Assembly (NCBI RefSeq): GCF_000381085.1
Contig: NZ_KB905899.1
Span: forward strand, 372,001-436,000
Direction of reading: 5' to 3'
DNA length: 64,000 nucleotides
DNA from: Thiomicrorhabdus arctica DSM 13458
GTDB taxonomy: Bacteria; Pseudomonadota; Gammaproteobacteria; Thiomicrospirales; Thiomicrospiraceae
The position numbers and the translations under genes are program-made. This document shows, one piece after another, positions 29,717-40,652 of this stretch (positions are counted from its first letter, which is position 1; every line of letters begins with the position of its first letter). The notes under the pieces are model-generated. The model was not told the DNA's origin and ran no database searches. It saw nothing but the letters and a program-made list of their open reading frames with translations.

Positions 29717-30277
29717 ATGTCGGATCTACCTCTTTTTCAATTTGTTTTAACGCTCGCAATTATGGTCACTTTCCTGATTGCGAATCGTTTAAATATTAAG
29801 ATAATGAATCGATTAGGAGCTTATAAAGGCGTACCGGAATCCCGAGTCATTAATGTTCAGAAGTATTTTAAAACACTTATGTTTTTGATTGCGCTCATTG
29901 GTGTCTTAGCGATTTGGGGCGTGGATTACCGTGGCGTATTGATATTTGCATCGTCGATCATCGCTGTATTAGGCGTTGCTTTATTTGCACAATGGTCACT
30001 TCTATCGAATATTACCGCGGGTGTGATTATCTTTTTTGCTTTTCCGGCGAGAATAGGCGATAAAATTGAAATCATTGATGGGAGTGATGTGATTACAGGA
30101 ACCATTATTGAAATCAATATTTTTCAAATGTTATTGAGAGATGAAAATGGTTTTGATATTTCCTATCCCAATAACCTGGTTTTGCAACGTCCAGTCCGTC
30201 GACTATTAGCGACCAGAGAGGTTCAAAAAGATCACAAAACATCTGTCTTGAAATCCCGCTTTAAAGGCCGTGGCTAA
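29717..30277 (+). CDS. Small MscS-family mechanosensitive channel
   Basis: 186 residues. There are two to three N-terminal helices (about 8-25, 52-70 and 75-110), with the third carrying the pore-like ALFAQWSLLSNITAGVIIF segment. The MscS beta domain follows (FPARIGDKIEI to ISYPNNLVLQRPV). The C-terminal alpha-beta domain of full-size MscS is missing, so this is a short-form family member. Single gene with AAGGA before the ATG. A role in osmotic relief is inferred from the family. Confidence 0.82.
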   Translation: MSDLPLFQFVLTLAIMVTFLIANRLNIKIMNRLGAYKGVPESRVINVQKYFKTLMFLIALIGVLAIWGVDYRGVLIFASSIIAVLGVALFAQWSLLSNITAGVIIFFAFPARIGDKIEIIDGSDVITGTIIEINIFQMLLRDENGFDISYPNNLVLQRPVRRLLATREVQKDHKTSVLKSRFKGRG

Positions 30278-30475
30278 CATCACGTTTATAACATGGTATT
30301 CCGTTATATTATCTCACCTTGGTTTTACTCATAGCTCTCAGAGTTTTATCGAAATAATGTAATCCAGGAGACTCATGATGGACAGCTGTTCAAGCTAATT
30401 TAGTTTTGATGCTATAATTCCACTCCTTAATTTTAACCGTTTTAAATAACTCGACTCTAAGATGAACACACTTAA

Positions 30476-32404
30476 ATGAATTCAGTCACTCGACAGTCTA
30501 TTGAACAGCTTCCGTCTTATTTAGCGGATCAGATCGCCGCCGGTGAGGTCGTTGAGCGGCCAGCCTCGGTGGTAAAAGAGCTATTAGAAAACGCATTGGA
30601 TTCCGATGCGACCCAAATCGACATTATGATTGAGGAGGGAGGAGAGAAGTCGATTGTGGTGATCGATAACGGCAGCGGCATCCCGAAGCAAGAGTTGTTA
30701 TTGGCGGTCAGTCGACATGCCACCAGTAAAATCAAAACCGGTGAAGATTTGGCCGCTGTGGCAACACTTGGATTTAGAGGTGAGGCGCTGGCGAGTATTA
30801 GTTCGGTTTCTCGATTTGAGATGAGTAGTCGACATCCGTCGGAGAAGGCTGCGTGGCAGCTTAATTCAGAAGGCGAGGGTCGTTGGAGTGAACTAAAGCC
30901 CGCTGCGGGTACGATGGGTACACGTGTCAGTGTGATCGATCTGTTTTTCAATACCCCGGCTCGAAAGAAATTTTTGAGAACCGCTCGGGCTGAGTTTATG
31001 CAGATCGATCAACTGGTCAAACGGGTAATGTTAAGTCGGCCTGAGGTGAGTTTTAAACTCATTCATAATCACAAAGTCACACGCCATGTTCTTGCCGTAA
31101 CCGATGAATTGAGCCTCAAAAAAAGATTAGCGCAATTGATGGGCGCACCTTTTGTCCAACAGTCATTAGAGATCAGCTTTGAAACGCAAGATATTAAAAT
31201 ATCGGGTTGGCTCGGTCAGCCGACGTTTAATCGCAGTCAGGCTGATATGCAGTATCTGTTTGTGAACGGCAGAATTGTTCGTGATCGCTTGCTCTCTTAT
31301 GCCGTCAAACAGGCCTATGCAGATGTGCTATATAATGGTCGACACCCTGCTTATTTACTGTTTTTAGAGATTCCGCATGAGCTGGTGGATGTCAATGTGC
31401 ATCCGTCAAAATATGAAGTGCGTTTTGCCAATGGCCGCTGGGTATATGATTTTTTACGTCGTTCAGTACGCGAGTCTGTAGCGCGTCCGATTGCAGCCGA
31501 AACGGGCAGTGGTGTCCAGCTAGATTCGTCAATGAATCCAGTTTTGGAAGGCCGCGCAAGGCAAGCCTATTTTGGCACTGGTTTTTCACCCGATGGACGT
31601 TCACAAATAGATGTGCAAACCGCCATGGCGTTTCAACAGCCTTATGAGGCTGATCAGAATTTAAGCCAGAATTCGCAGCAAAATGCACAGCATCAGGCCG
31701 TTTTACCGAGTGGTAATAGCTTTAACCGTAATCTACAAGATATTATTAATCAACGCCGTCAACCGACCAGGCCTGGTGAAGTTCATGAAGCCTCATCCGA
31801 ATATGATATCAATCAAGGAATGCCTAGACTCGGGTTTGCCAAGGCGCAAATTCACGGTGTTTACATTCTGTCTGAGAACCAACACGGTCTGGTTCTGGTG
31901 GATATGCACGCCGCACATGAGCGTGTGGTGTATGAACGTTTCAAAAAACAGTGGGCTACGGATCGTTTGGTCAGTCAACCATTATTAGTCCCGATTGCAA
32001 TGGCATTGGATGAATCCCAGGTCGAGGTGTGGCAGATCAATGAAGCGGGCTTCAGTAAATTGGGCTTTGAGATTGAGCCATTAGGGCCAGAGCAATTAAA
32101 GATAACCGCTGTGCCGGCATTATTAGTTAAAAGTGATGTCGTCGGTTTATTGAACGATATGATTGCCGACTTAGCGATTGCTGGACAGACCCAACAGGTG
32201 GAAGAGCGCGTTAATGAGATGTTATCGACCATGGCTTGCCATGGTTCGGTGAGAGCGAACCGCCAATTAACGATTCCTGAAATGAACGCGCTGTTAAGAG
32301 AGATGGAAGTGACTGAGCGTTCGGACCAATGTAATCATGGTCGTCCGACCTGGGTGCAGATGTCGATGGGTCAATTAGACAATCTATTTATGCGTGGACA
32401 GTAA
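30476..32404 (+). CDS. mutL: DNA mismatch repair protein MutL
   Basis: Links MutS mismatch recognition to strand removal. The 642-residue protein has the GHKL ATPase motifs (ELLENALDS, DNGSGIP and GFRGEALASI), a long disordered linker (about 340-440) and the C-terminal dimerisation domain. That domain carries DMHAAHERVVYE (about 478-489), which fits the endonuclease motif DxHAxxExxxxE found in MutL proteins of bacteria that lack MutH. The linker encodes a perfect copy of the palindromic core (31766-31777). First gene of the conserved mutL-miaA-hfq block. Confidence 0.96.
   Translation: MNSVTRQSIEQLPSYLADQIAAGEVVERPASVVKELLENALDSDATQIDIMIEEGGEKSIVVIDNGSGIPKQELLLAVSRHATSKIKTGEDLAAVATLGFRGEALASISSVSRFEMSSRHPSEKAAWQLNSEGEGRWSELKPAAGTMGTRVSVIDLFFNTPARKKFLRTARAEFMQIDQLVKRVMLSRPEVSFKLIHNHKVTRHVLAVTDELSLKKRLAQLMGAPFVQQSLEISFETQDIKISGWLGQPTFNRSQADMQYLFVNGRIVRDRLLSYAVKQAYADVLYNGRHPAYLLFLEIPHELVDVNVHPSKYEVRFANGRWVYDFLRRSVRESVARPIAAETGSGVQLDSSMNPVLEGRARQAYFGTGFSPDGRSQIDVQTAMAFQQPYEADQNLSQNSQQNAQHQAVLPSGNSFNRNLQDIINQRRQPTRPGEVHEASSEYDINQGMPRLGFAKAQIHGVYILSENQHGLVLVDMHAAHERVVYERFKKQWATDRLVSQPLLVPIAMALDESQVEVWQINEAGFSKLGFEIEPLGPEQLKITAVPALLVKSDVVGLLNDMIADLAIAGQTQQVEERVNEMLSTMACHGSVRANRQLTIPEMNALLREMEVTERSDQCNHGRPTWVQMSMGQLDNLFMRGQ
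31766..31777. repeat. ACCAGGCCTGGT perfect core copy inside mutL
   Basis: Lies in the poorly conserved linker of mutL, encoding T-R-P-G. The disordered linker is a permissive place for an inserted motif. Confidence 0.75.
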
Positions 32405-32466
32405 AAACCACCACACATTTGATGCCTATAATCAGTGCACTTAAACGAGTAAAAAGTTAACTAAAG

Positions 32467-33429
32467 ATGATCGAGTTAGTCGAAAAATTAATCGAAAACA
32501 AACAGTGTTTGGCGCTCATGGGGCCTACGGCCTCTGGTAAAAGTCAGTTATCTATGGATTTAGCCAAGGTCTTACCGATAGAGATTATCAGTGTCGATTC
32601 GGCATTGATCTATCGTCAGATGGATATTGGCACCGCTAAACCAAATGCCGAAGAGATGCTCGCGGTGCCACATCATCTGATTAATACCCTTGATCCTATC
32701 GAAGCTTATTCAGCTTCTGAATTTGTAGAGGATGTACATCGATTGGTTGAAGCGATTTTTGCACGAGGGCGTTTGCCAGTATTAGTCGGTGGCACCATGA
32801 TGTATTACAATGCTTTACAGCAAGGGATGAATGATTTGCCGCCAGCGGATGAAACGATTCGAGCGTCTTTGCAAGCGGTTTGGCAAACCCACCCCGAAAG
32901 CCTGCATGAGCGATTGACAGAGATCGATCCTGTCTCTGCGTTACGTATTCACCCTAATGATCCACAGCGTGTGATTCGCGCCTTGGAAGTCTATGACGTT
33001 TCGGGGAAAACCTTAACAGAACTGCGGGCAGAGCCTAAGTCTCATTTGACCGCATTTAAATTGATAAAGGTAGCCTTAATACCTGATGATCGAGCCAAAT
33101 TACATAAGCAAATCGGTAAGCGTTTTGACCTTATGCTGCATTCTGGTTTTTTACGAGAAGTGAAAACCCTGTATGAACGTGGAGATTTAAATGGGGATAT
33201 GACTTCAATGCGTTCCGTTGGATATCGCCAGGCCTGGTTGTTTTTAGAAGGTGAATACGATTATGAAACCTTTGTCTATAAGGGGTTAGTCGCCACCCGT
33301 CAGTTGGCAAAAAGACAGTTAACGTGGCTTAGAAAAGAAACAGATGTTACCGTGGTAGATCCTTTTCAAACCACACCAAAAGAGCGATTGGATCAATTGT
33401 TGGTTTTATTAAAACAGAGATGCCAGTAG
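32467..33429 (+). CDS. miaA: tRNA dimethylallyltransferase
   Basis: Transfers dimethylallyl to A37 of tRNAs reading UNN codons. The 320-residue protein has the P-loop GPTASGKS (about residues 18-25), the D in SVDSALIYRQMDIGTAKP and the VGGTMMYYNAL and SVGYRQAWLFL blocks. Standard location 62 bp after mutL and upstream of hfq. The conserved GYRQAWL stretch contains a one-mismatch copy of the recurrent palindrome (33227-33238). Confidence 0.97.
   Translation: MIELVEKLIENKQCLALMGPTASGKSQLSMDLAKVLPIEIISVDSALIYRQMDIGTAKPNAEEMLAVPHHLINTLDPIEAYSASEFVEDVHRLVEAIFARGRLPVLVGGTMMYYNALQQGMNDLPPADETIRASLQAVWQTHPESLHERLTEIDPVSALRIHPNDPQRVIRALEVYDVSGKTLTELRAEPKSHLTAFKLIKVALIPDDRAKLHKQIGKRFDLMLHSGFLREVKTLYERGDLNGDMTSMRSVGYRQAWLFLEGEYDYETFVYKGLVATRQLAKRQLTWLRKETDVTVVDPFQTTPKERLDQLLVLLKQRCQ
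33227..33238. repeat. gCCAGGCCTGGT (one mismatch) inside miaA
   Basis: Encodes the R-Q-A-W-L stretch, which is conserved in MiaA; the DNA match may partly follow from protein constraint. Confidence 0.5.
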
Positions 33430-33499
33430 GGGCACTGATAAATAAAATGGCTTGATAAAAAGAATTGAAGTCGCTAAGGTATGCTTCTTCCGAGATTCG

Positions 33500-33528
33500 A
33501 CCCTGAGTAAGGTTAAAATGCTTAGGGT
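33500..33528 (+). promoter_or_regulatory. Stem-loop in the hfq leader
   Basis: ACCCTGAG (33500-33507) can pair with CTTAGGGT (33521-33528), with one mismatch. No T-tract follows. The leader then becomes an A/T-rich stretch of AATAATAAAAA repeats up to the hfq ribosome-binding site (AAAAGGA). Confidence 0.35.
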
Positions 33529-33585
33529 ATAGACTTTAAATAATAATAAAAATGACAATAATAAAAATAATAAAAAGGAATCATT

Positions 33586-33858
33586 ATGGACAACAATAAA
33601 CCGACTAAAGCCCTTCCAATTCAAGACCCATATTTAAACGCACTGCGTAAAGAGCGTATCAGTGTCTCTGTATACCTGGTGAATGGCGTAAAGTTACAAG
33701 GTAAAGTAGATTCATTTGATCAATTTGTCGTATTGTTAAGAAGTACTGTGACCCAGATGGTTTATAAACATGCCATCTCGACTATTGTCCCAATGCGCGA
33801 TCCTAAACCATATGAGTCCTCAGCTGAAGATCGCGAAAGACCAGAAGCTGAACACTGA
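33586..33858 (+). CDS. hfq: RNA chaperone Hfq
   Basis: Sm-like hexameric chaperone for small RNAs. The 90-residue protein has the Sm1 core ([20 protein letters not shown], then [16 protein letters not shown]) and the Sm2 motif YKHAISTI. The C-terminal tail is short (about 20 residues, charged). Standard neighbours miaA and hflX. A-rich leader with an AAAAGGA ribosome-binding site. Confidence 0.97.
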   Translation: MDNNKPTKALPIQDPYLNALRKERISVSVYLVNGVKLQGKVDSFDQFVVLLRSTVTQMVYKHAISTIVPMRDPKPYESSAEDRERPEAEH

Positions 33859-33970
33859 AATCTCTGAATCATTCAAAATAGTTACTCTGCTATTTTTAGA
33901 CGGTGATAGGTGATCGTTCTCGCCCAAGTTTGCTCGATTTTAAATCGACTTTAAGTCTGTTTAAGGTACT

Positions 33971-35308
33971 ATGTCACTCCCTGAGTTAAGTTCTAAAGGA
34001 GAAAACGCTTATATGGAATTATTTGATCGTCTTGAACGACGTGAACTCGAACGTGCCGTGCTGGTCCATGTTGATTTCTACCATGAATCAGATCGCGAAG
34101 ATATTGATGAATTTTATGAATTGGTCGATTCTGCTGGTGCAGAAGCTTGTACGCTCCTAACCACTAAACGCCAAAGACCCGACCCAAAATATTTTGTCGG
34201 TAAAGGTAAAGCGGAAGAAATTCAAGCGGCCGTCGAACTCCATGAAGCGGATGTGGTTATTTTCAATCACGCTCTAACGCCTGCCCAAGAGCGTAACCTA
34301 TCCACTCTATTTGATTGCCAGGTGTTAGATCGGGTCGGGCTCATTCTCGATATTTTTGCGCAACGTGCACGTTCTCATGAAGGTAAACTTCAGGTTGAAT
34401 TGGCGCAAATGAAGCGTATGTCGACCCGGTTAGTCAAAGGGTGGACGCATCTCGATAGACAAGGTGGCATTGGCGCTCGTGGTCCAGGTGAAACCCAGTT
34501 AGAATCGGATAGACGTCTAGTTCAGGTACGGATTAAATCTTTAGAAGCTAAAATTGAGAAAGTGCGTAAGCAGCGTGGTCTCGGTCAACGGGCACGTAAA
34601 CGTTCAGAAATTCCTATTATTACTATCATCGGGTATACCAATGCCGGCAAGTCGACACTGTTTAATCAAATGACCTCTGCTAATGTCTATGCAGAAGATC
34701 GCCTGTTTGCAACCTTAGATTCTACTTTACGCCGCGTTCACCTTCCGGGTGCGGGTAAGGTTATTTTTGCAGATACCGTCGGTTTTATTCGTCATATTCC
34801 ACACGACTTAGTGACGGCGTTTCGTTCAACGCTAGAAGAGACAAGAGAAGCAGATCTGTTAGTCCATTTGGTGGACGCTTCTGATCCGCATAGAACTGAA
34901 AAAATTAGGGATGTGCATGAGGTTATCGCCGAAGTCGGAGCGGAGTCTGTCCCCCAATTACTGGTCTTTAATAAGATCGATCGACTCGAGCCGGCGGTCA
35001 TGCCTAAAATCGATCGTGATGAGGCGGGCGTGCCGCAACGGGTGTGGGTTTCAGCGAAAGATGGTGCTGGAATAGAGATGTTGCTTGAAGCCGTGGCCTC
35101 ATTCTTTAAAGGGGCATTTTTAACGGTGTCATTGACTCTGAATGTTGATGCCGGTAAAAAAAGAGCAGATCTTTATTCATTAGGGACGATCTTAGATGAA
35201 GGTTTTGATGATGAAGGAAACAGCCTGTTTAAAATGTCATTGACGCATCAAGAGTGGGGCGCGATTCAGGGTTGGCCGGAACTATTGAAGGCAGAAGTCT
35301 TAAGTTAG
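33971..35308 (+). CDS. hflX: GTPase HflX
   Basis: Ribosome-associated GTPase thought to split stalled ribosomes. The 445-residue protein has the N-terminal HflX domain (RQRPDPKYFVGKGKAEE), a coiled linker (about 165-200), the G1 motif GYTNAGKS near residue 218, DTVGFIRHIPHDLV as G3 and NKID as G4. The ATG at 33971 has AAGG 5 nt upstream. A second ATG at 34013 matches the usual family start (AVLVHVDF close behind) and has AAGGAG 11 nt upstream, so the shorter form is possible. A weak hairpin ending in TTTTT (33875-33897) precedes it. Confidence 0.95.
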   Translation: MSLPELSSKGENAYMELFDRLERRELERAVLVHVDFYHESDREDIDEFYELVDSAGAEACTLLTTKRQRPDPKYFVGKGKAEEIQAAVELHEADVVIFNHALTPAQERNLSTLFDCQVLDRVGLILDIFAQRARSHEGKLQVELAQMKRMSTRLVKGWTHLDRQGGIGARGPGETQLESDRRLVQVRIKSLEAKIEKVRKQRGLGQRARKRSEIPIITIIGYTNAGKSTLFNQMTSANVYAEDRLFATLDSTLRRVHLPGAGKVIFADTVGFIRHIPHDLVTAFRSTLEETREADLLVHLVDASDPHRTEKIRDVHEVIAEVGAESVPQLLVFNKIDRLEPAVMPKIDRDEAGVPQRVWVSAKDGAGIEMLLEAVASFFKGAFLTVSLTLNVDAGKKRADLYSLGTILDEGFDDEGNSLFKMSLTHQEWGAIQGWPELLKAEVLS

Positions 35309-35372
35309 GATTTTGACTCGATGAGTAATAGAACTAATTCATAGAATTATATTGTCTATAAATTATTTTAAT

Positions 35373-35520
35373 AGGTGACTTTTAGAGTCAACCTAACTAG
35401 AATGATTAAATTGTGTCTGCAAAAAATTGATTCAAAAGTCAGGTGTAAGATTTGAATCTAATCAGCAGGTAAGTTTTTTTTATAAAGCGAAAAACAAAAT
35501 GAATATTTATTTATTTTGTT
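35373..35520 (+). promoter_or_regulatory. Hairpins in the hflX-hflK spacer
   Basis: The 231-bp spacer holds AGGTGACT (35373-35380) facing AGTCAACCT (35386-35394), and AACAAAAT (35493-35500) facing ATTTTGTT (35513-35520), the latter directly before the hflK translation start. They may act as a partial terminator and a translation-affecting structure, respectively. No clear promoter was found. Confidence 0.3.
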
Positions 35521-35539
35521 AAAGCATGGAGATGTTTGA

Positions 35540-36775
35540 ATGGCTTGGAATGAACCAGGTAAGTCCGGACAAGATCCTTGGGGTAACTCAGGAAACAATG
35601 GCGGAGGCGGTGATAAAAAACCACCTAAAAAACAGAATGATGATATTGATGTGTTGTTGAAAAAAGCTCAAAGCATCTTTGGTGGTGCGAGTAAAAAATT
35701 CGGCAATAACAGTGGCGGTGGTATCGGCGGCATTGGTGGCTCGGTCATTGTGGGTGTTGTTGGTATTGTTTGGTTATTGTCTGGTATCTACATTGTTGAT
35801 CCTGCAGAACGTGGTGTTGTGACGCAGTTCGGTGCGTATGTCGAAGAAACCAAAGCGGGTCCCCATTGGCACATTCCTTATCCTATTGAATCGGTACGAA
35901 TCGTCAACGTCGACCAAATCAGAACTGCTGAAATCGGTTACCGCTCTGACGGTAACCGAAATGGCAGCGTGCCAACAGAATCGTTGATGCTGACAAAAGA
36001 TGAAAATATTGTTGATTTGAAAATTGCCGTTCAGTATCAAGTTGCAAGTGCGCACCAATATCTATTTGATGTCTCAGATCCAGATTTAACATTACGCGCA
36101 GTAATAGAAAGTACGCTTCGTGAAGTTGTGGGTCAAAACACAATGGATTTCGTCTTGACAGAAGGTCGTAATGAAGTTGTCTCTCGTGTGCAAAGTTTAT
36201 CGCAAGAGCGATTATCAGCCTATAAGTCAGGTTTGATTGTCACCAGTGTTAACTTACAGGATGCTCAGCCACCTGAGCAAGTTCAGTCTGCATTTGCCGA
36301 TGTGGTTAAGGCGCGTGAAGACAGAGAGCGTGTTATTAATGAAGCGGAAACGTATTCAAATGACATCTTGCCTAAGTCTCGTGGTTTAGCGGCGCGTGAA
36401 TTGGAAGAAGCCAGTGCTTATCACGATCGTGTGATTGCTCAAGCAACGGGTGAAGCGTCACGTTTTACCAGTATTGTAAAAGAGTACAAAAAAGCACCTG
36501 AAGTCACACGTAATCGTCTTTATATTGATGCTGTTTCTCAAGTGTTAAGTAACACCAGTAAAGTTTTTGTTGGTTCTGATAGCAGTAACAACCTGTTATA
36601 TCTTCCTTTAGATAAAATGATCAGCCAAGGTTCAGCGGCACCTACTCAGGCACCTCAACAGGTGACACCGACACCCGCAACCACTTCAAACAAGACTAAT
36701 CAAAACCGTAATGCGAATAATTCAGGTCAAAAAACCAATATTCGTGATTACTTAAAAAATAGGGAGCTACGTTAA
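35540..36775 (+). CDS. hflK: FtsH-associated protease modulator HflK
   Basis: SPFH/prohibitin-family membrane protein that forms the HflKC cage around FtsH. The 411-residue protein has a Gly/Asn/Lys-rich cytoplasmic start, one membrane helix (about 63-85), an SPFH domain (GVVTQFGAYVEETKAGPHWHIPYP) and a coiled region (about 245-300). A Pro/Thr/Gln/Asn-rich tail closes it. It overlaps hflC by one base (TAATG). AAGCATGGAGATG before the ATG gives GGAG as the ribosome-binding site. Confidence 0.96.
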   Translation: MAWNEPGKSGQDPWGNSGNNGGGGDKKPPKKQNDDIDVLLKKAQSIFGGASKKFGNNSGGGIGGIGGSVIVGVVGIVWLLSGIYIVDPAERGVVTQFGAYVEETKAGPHWHIPYPIESVRIVNVDQIRTAEIGYRSDGNRNGSVPTESLMLTKDENIVDLKIAVQYQVASAHQYLFDVSDPDLTLRAVIESTLREVVGQNTMDFVLTEGRNEVVSRVQSLSQERLSAYKSGLIVTSVNLQDAQPPEQVQSAFADVVKAREDRERVINEAETYSNDILPKSRGLAARELEEASAYHDRVIAQATGEASRFTSIVKEYKKAPEVTRNRLYIDAVSQVLSNTSKVFVGSDSSNNLLYLPLDKMISQGSAAPTQAPQQVTPTPATTSNKTNQNRNANNSGQKTNIRDYLKNRELR

Positions 36776-37632
36776 TGAAAGCGGTCTTTTCAATATTAGT
36801 AGCTGCAATTTTATTTGTAGCCAGTAGTTCAGTTTATATTGTCAATCAGTGGGAAACCGGTGTTGTGCTTCGATTAGGTGAAATCGTTGAAGCGGATGTT
36901 GGACCTGGGTTACATTTTAAAACGCCTTTTATCAATAACGTACGTAAGTTTGATTCACGTCTGCAGACATTAGATGCTGCGCCTGAACGTTATTTAACCA
37001 GCGAAAAGAAAAACTTAATCGTTGATTCATTTGTCAAATGGCGAATCAAAGATGTCAAAAAATTCTATACCACTATGAATGGTGATAACCGTCAAGCTGG
37101 TATTAAGTTAGGTCAGATCATTAAAGATGGTTTACGTGCAGAATTTGGTAATCGTTCTGTGAAAGAGGTTATCTCTGGTGAGCGTGTTGAGATCGCACAA
37201 AAGATCAAAGCCACATCAGAAAGTGCAGCCAGTTCATTTGGTATTGAGATTGAAGATATTCGTATTAAACGAATTGATTTAGCAAAAGATATCAGTGAGT
37301 CGGTTTACCGTCGAATGGAAGCAGAGCGTAATCGTGTCGCTAAAGATTTAAGATCTAAAGGGTCTGAGTCCGCTGAAAAGATTAAAGCCGATGCCGATCG
37401 TCAAAGAGTTGTTATTTTGGCAGATGCGTATAGTGAAGCTGAAATTTTACGAGGTAAAGGGGATGCAACTGCCGCAGAGATATATGCAAAAGCGTATAAC
37501 CTTGATGCAGAGTTCTACTCTTTTTACCATAGTATCAATGCTTACAAAAACTCGTTTACCGACAAGTCTGATATTATGCTAGTTGATCCAAAGTCTGATT
37601 TCTTTAAGTACTTTAACCGGTCGACAAAGTAA
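36775..37632 (+). CDS. hflC: FtsH-associated protease modulator HflC
   Basis: Partner of HflK in the SPFH membrane complex. The 285-residue protein has an N-terminal signal-anchor (about 5-22), SPFH domain starting NQWETGVVLRLGEIVEADVG, and a C-terminal coiled segment (RVAKDLRSKGSESAEKIKADA and on). It is translationally coupled to hflK and followed by a terminator at 37650. Confidence 0.96.
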   Translation: MKAVFSILVAAILFVASSSVYIVNQWETGVVLRLGEIVEADVGPGLHFKTPFINNVRKFDSRLQTLDAAPERYLTSEKKNLIVDSFVKWRIKDVKKFYTTMNGDNRQAGIKLGQIIKDGLRAEFGNRSVKEVISGERVEIAQKIKATSESAASSFGIEIEDIRIKRIDLAKDISESVYRRMEAERNRVAKDLRSKGSESAEKIKADADRQRVVILADAYSEAEILRGKGDATAAEIYAKAYNLDAEFYSFYHSINAYKNSFTDKSDIMLVDPKSDFFKYFNRSTK

Positions 37633-37649
37633 AATAACTCAATAAAAGG

Positions 37650-37673
37650 AAGGTGGGGTAACCCACCTTTTTT
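37650..37673 (+). terminator. Terminator between hflC and DUF2065 gene
   Basis: Perfect 8-bp stem AAGGTGGG (37650-37657) / CCCACCTT (37662-37669) with loop GTAA, followed by TTTTT. The DUF2065 start lies only a few bases beyond, so some read-through is likely. Confidence 0.8.
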
Positions 37674-37681
37674 GTGGAACT

Positions 37682-37873
37682 ATGTTCGAAACAGCTTTAA
37701 TTTCAGCCCTCGCTTTAGTGTTTATCATTGAAGGCTTATTGCCTTTTATGTTTCCGAAATTATGGCAAAAGATGATGTCAGAGGCCATTTTATTAACCGA
37801 AAAGCAGTTACGGTTAATGGGTTTAGTCTCAATTTCTCTTGGCCTGGCTGTCTTAATGCTTTTTACCACGTAG
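37682..37873 (+). CDS. DUF2065 (YjeT-like) small membrane protein
   Basis: 63 residues with two hydrophobic helices (about 4-24 and 44-62) separated by a basic loop. FIIEGLLPFMFPKLWQKMM and RLMGLVSISLGLAVL are the family landmarks. Function unknown; it is regularly found between hflC and hisZ/purA. A terminator sits immediately upstream. Confidence 0.82.
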   Translation: MFETALISALALVFIIEGLLPFMFPKLWQKMMSEAILLTEKQLRLMGLVSISLGLAVLMLFTT

Positions 37874-38031
37874 AGCCCCTTTCAGTGTATTTAAACGTGT
37901 CCGGGAGAATATTACCTTACACGTTATATGACAAATCCGAACGATTGAACGCGTTCAAAGATGATGGGTTTCACGATGAGTCATCTGACTATCGTTCATC
38001 AAAATTTAAGTGATTAGAAAGAAGTTTTAAA

Positions 38032-39207
38032 ATGCAGCAATCAACTTGGTTTACTCCTGAAGGTTTAGAAGACCTTCTTCCAGCACAAGCTCTAAAATTA
38101 GAATATTATCGACGTCAGTTAATCGATGGTTTTCACCTTTCAGGCTATGATTTAGTGTTACCGCCACTTGCCGAATTTACGGATTCACTGTTGACTGGCA
38201 CAGCCCGCCATATGGCGGGTGATACCTGTCGTTTTACCGATCAAGAAAGCGGTAGAATGATGGGGGTTCGTGCAGACATGACACCTCAGGTGGCACGTAT
38301 TGTCAGTAATCGATTGAAAGCATCAGACACTGTTTCGCGGTTATGTTATGCCGGCGAAGTTCTAAAGACCCGTAATAACAAGGCCAAAGGTTCACGTAGT
38401 CCGATTCAAGTCGGTGCTGAACTTTTTGGCCACTCGGGTGTTGAAAGCGATATCGAAATCATAGAACTGATGCTTGAAAGTATGCAGGCTATGAATCTAA
38501 ATGACATCAAGTTAAGTTTGGGTCATGTCGGTATTGTCGATGAACTAATCGTGTTATCGGGCTTAGATGAACATAAAGCCATCGAATTGATTAGTATCTT
38601 AGAGCGAAAGGCCATTCCTGAATATGATATTTTTATTGCGAATACTCCGGTACAAAGCAATGTAAATCAGGTTTTTAAGCTTTTACTGACCTATTGCGGC
38701 GATGCTGAAGCCGTCATTGCTATCGCGCAAAAGCAGCTGTCTCCTTTATCCTCCGGTTTAAGCGATGCGGTAACCCGACTCGCCACGGTGGTCGATCATT
38801 TGAAAACCACCCACTCAATAGCCATTCACTTGGATTTAGCAGACATTCGAGGATACCAATACCATACAGGTGTTATTTTCGGCTGTTACGCGGCGGGTGG
38901 ACAGCTTCTACCCATCGCTAAAGGTGGACGTTATGATAATATCGGTTCAGATTTTGGTTTAGCGCTACCCGCGACGGGATTCAGTCTGGATCTGCGAGGG
39001 GCCTTAGATTTATTAACCTCGGTAAGCAGCTTAGAAAAAAAGACTGTTTATGCCCCTTATCAAGCGGATAAGGCACTGCAAAACAAAATTATAGAATTGA
39101 AATCTCAAGGCGTTAAGGTCATTAAATCGTATGACTTAACCGAATTGCAAGAGGGTGACCAATGGTTGTCTAATGCGTCCAGTAAATGGACTGTTGAGTG
39201 CGTTTAA
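38032..39207 (+). CDS. hisZ: ATP phosphoribosyltransferase regulatory subunit HisZ
   Basis: Histidyl-tRNA synthetase paralog that combines with short-form HisG to catalyse the first step of histidine synthesis. The 391-residue protein has the class II synthetase-like core (FTDQESGRMMGVRADMTPQVARI, and YAGEVLK). It lacks the catalytic signatures of HisS and the anticodon-binding domain. Its usual position directly before purA supports the call. It implies a HisGS elsewhere. Confidence 0.93.
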   Translation: MQQSTWFTPEGLEDLLPAQALKLEYYRRQLIDGFHLSGYDLVLPPLAEFTDSLLTGTARHMAGDTCRFTDQESGRMMGVRADMTPQVARIVSNRLKASDTVSRLCYAGEVLKTRNNKAKGSRSPIQVGAELFGHSGVESDIEIIELMLESMQAMNLNDIKLSLGHVGIVDELIVLSGLDEHKAIELISILERKAIPEYDIFIANTPVQSNVNQVFKLLLTYCGDAEAVIAIAQKQLSPLSSGLSDAVTRLATVVDHLKTTHSIAIHLDLADIRGYQYHTGVIFGCYAAGGQLLPIAKGGRYDNIGSDFGLALPATGFSLDLRGALDLLTSVSSLEKKTVYAPYQADKALQNKIIELKSQGVKVIKSYDLTELQEGDQWLSNASSKWTVECV

Positions 39208-39240
39208 AACGTCTACGTCTTGTGATATAGAATGTATTAA

Positions 39241-40590
<1,350 letters not shown>

Positions 40591-40622
40591 AAAGCAGAGT
40601 TCAAACAGCGTTTGATTCGACG

Positions 40623-40652
40623 AAAAACCGAGTGTTAAAACTCGGTTTTTTT
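40623..40652 (+). terminator. Rho-independent terminator after purA
   Basis: Perfect 10-bp stem AAAAACCGAG / CTCGGTTTTT with an 8-nt loop and a T-run, ending the mutL-purA block. Confidence 0.88.

Noticed and set aside
33409-33624. Open frame of 71 codons on the minus strand before hfq
   Set aside because: It spans the A/T-rich hfq leader and the miaA end, has only a hydrophobic low-complexity translation and no ribosome-binding site.
37762-38013. 83-codon frame overlapping DUF2065
   Set aside because: Out of frame with the recognised DUF2065 protein, and its remainder runs through the spacer before hisZ with no family features.
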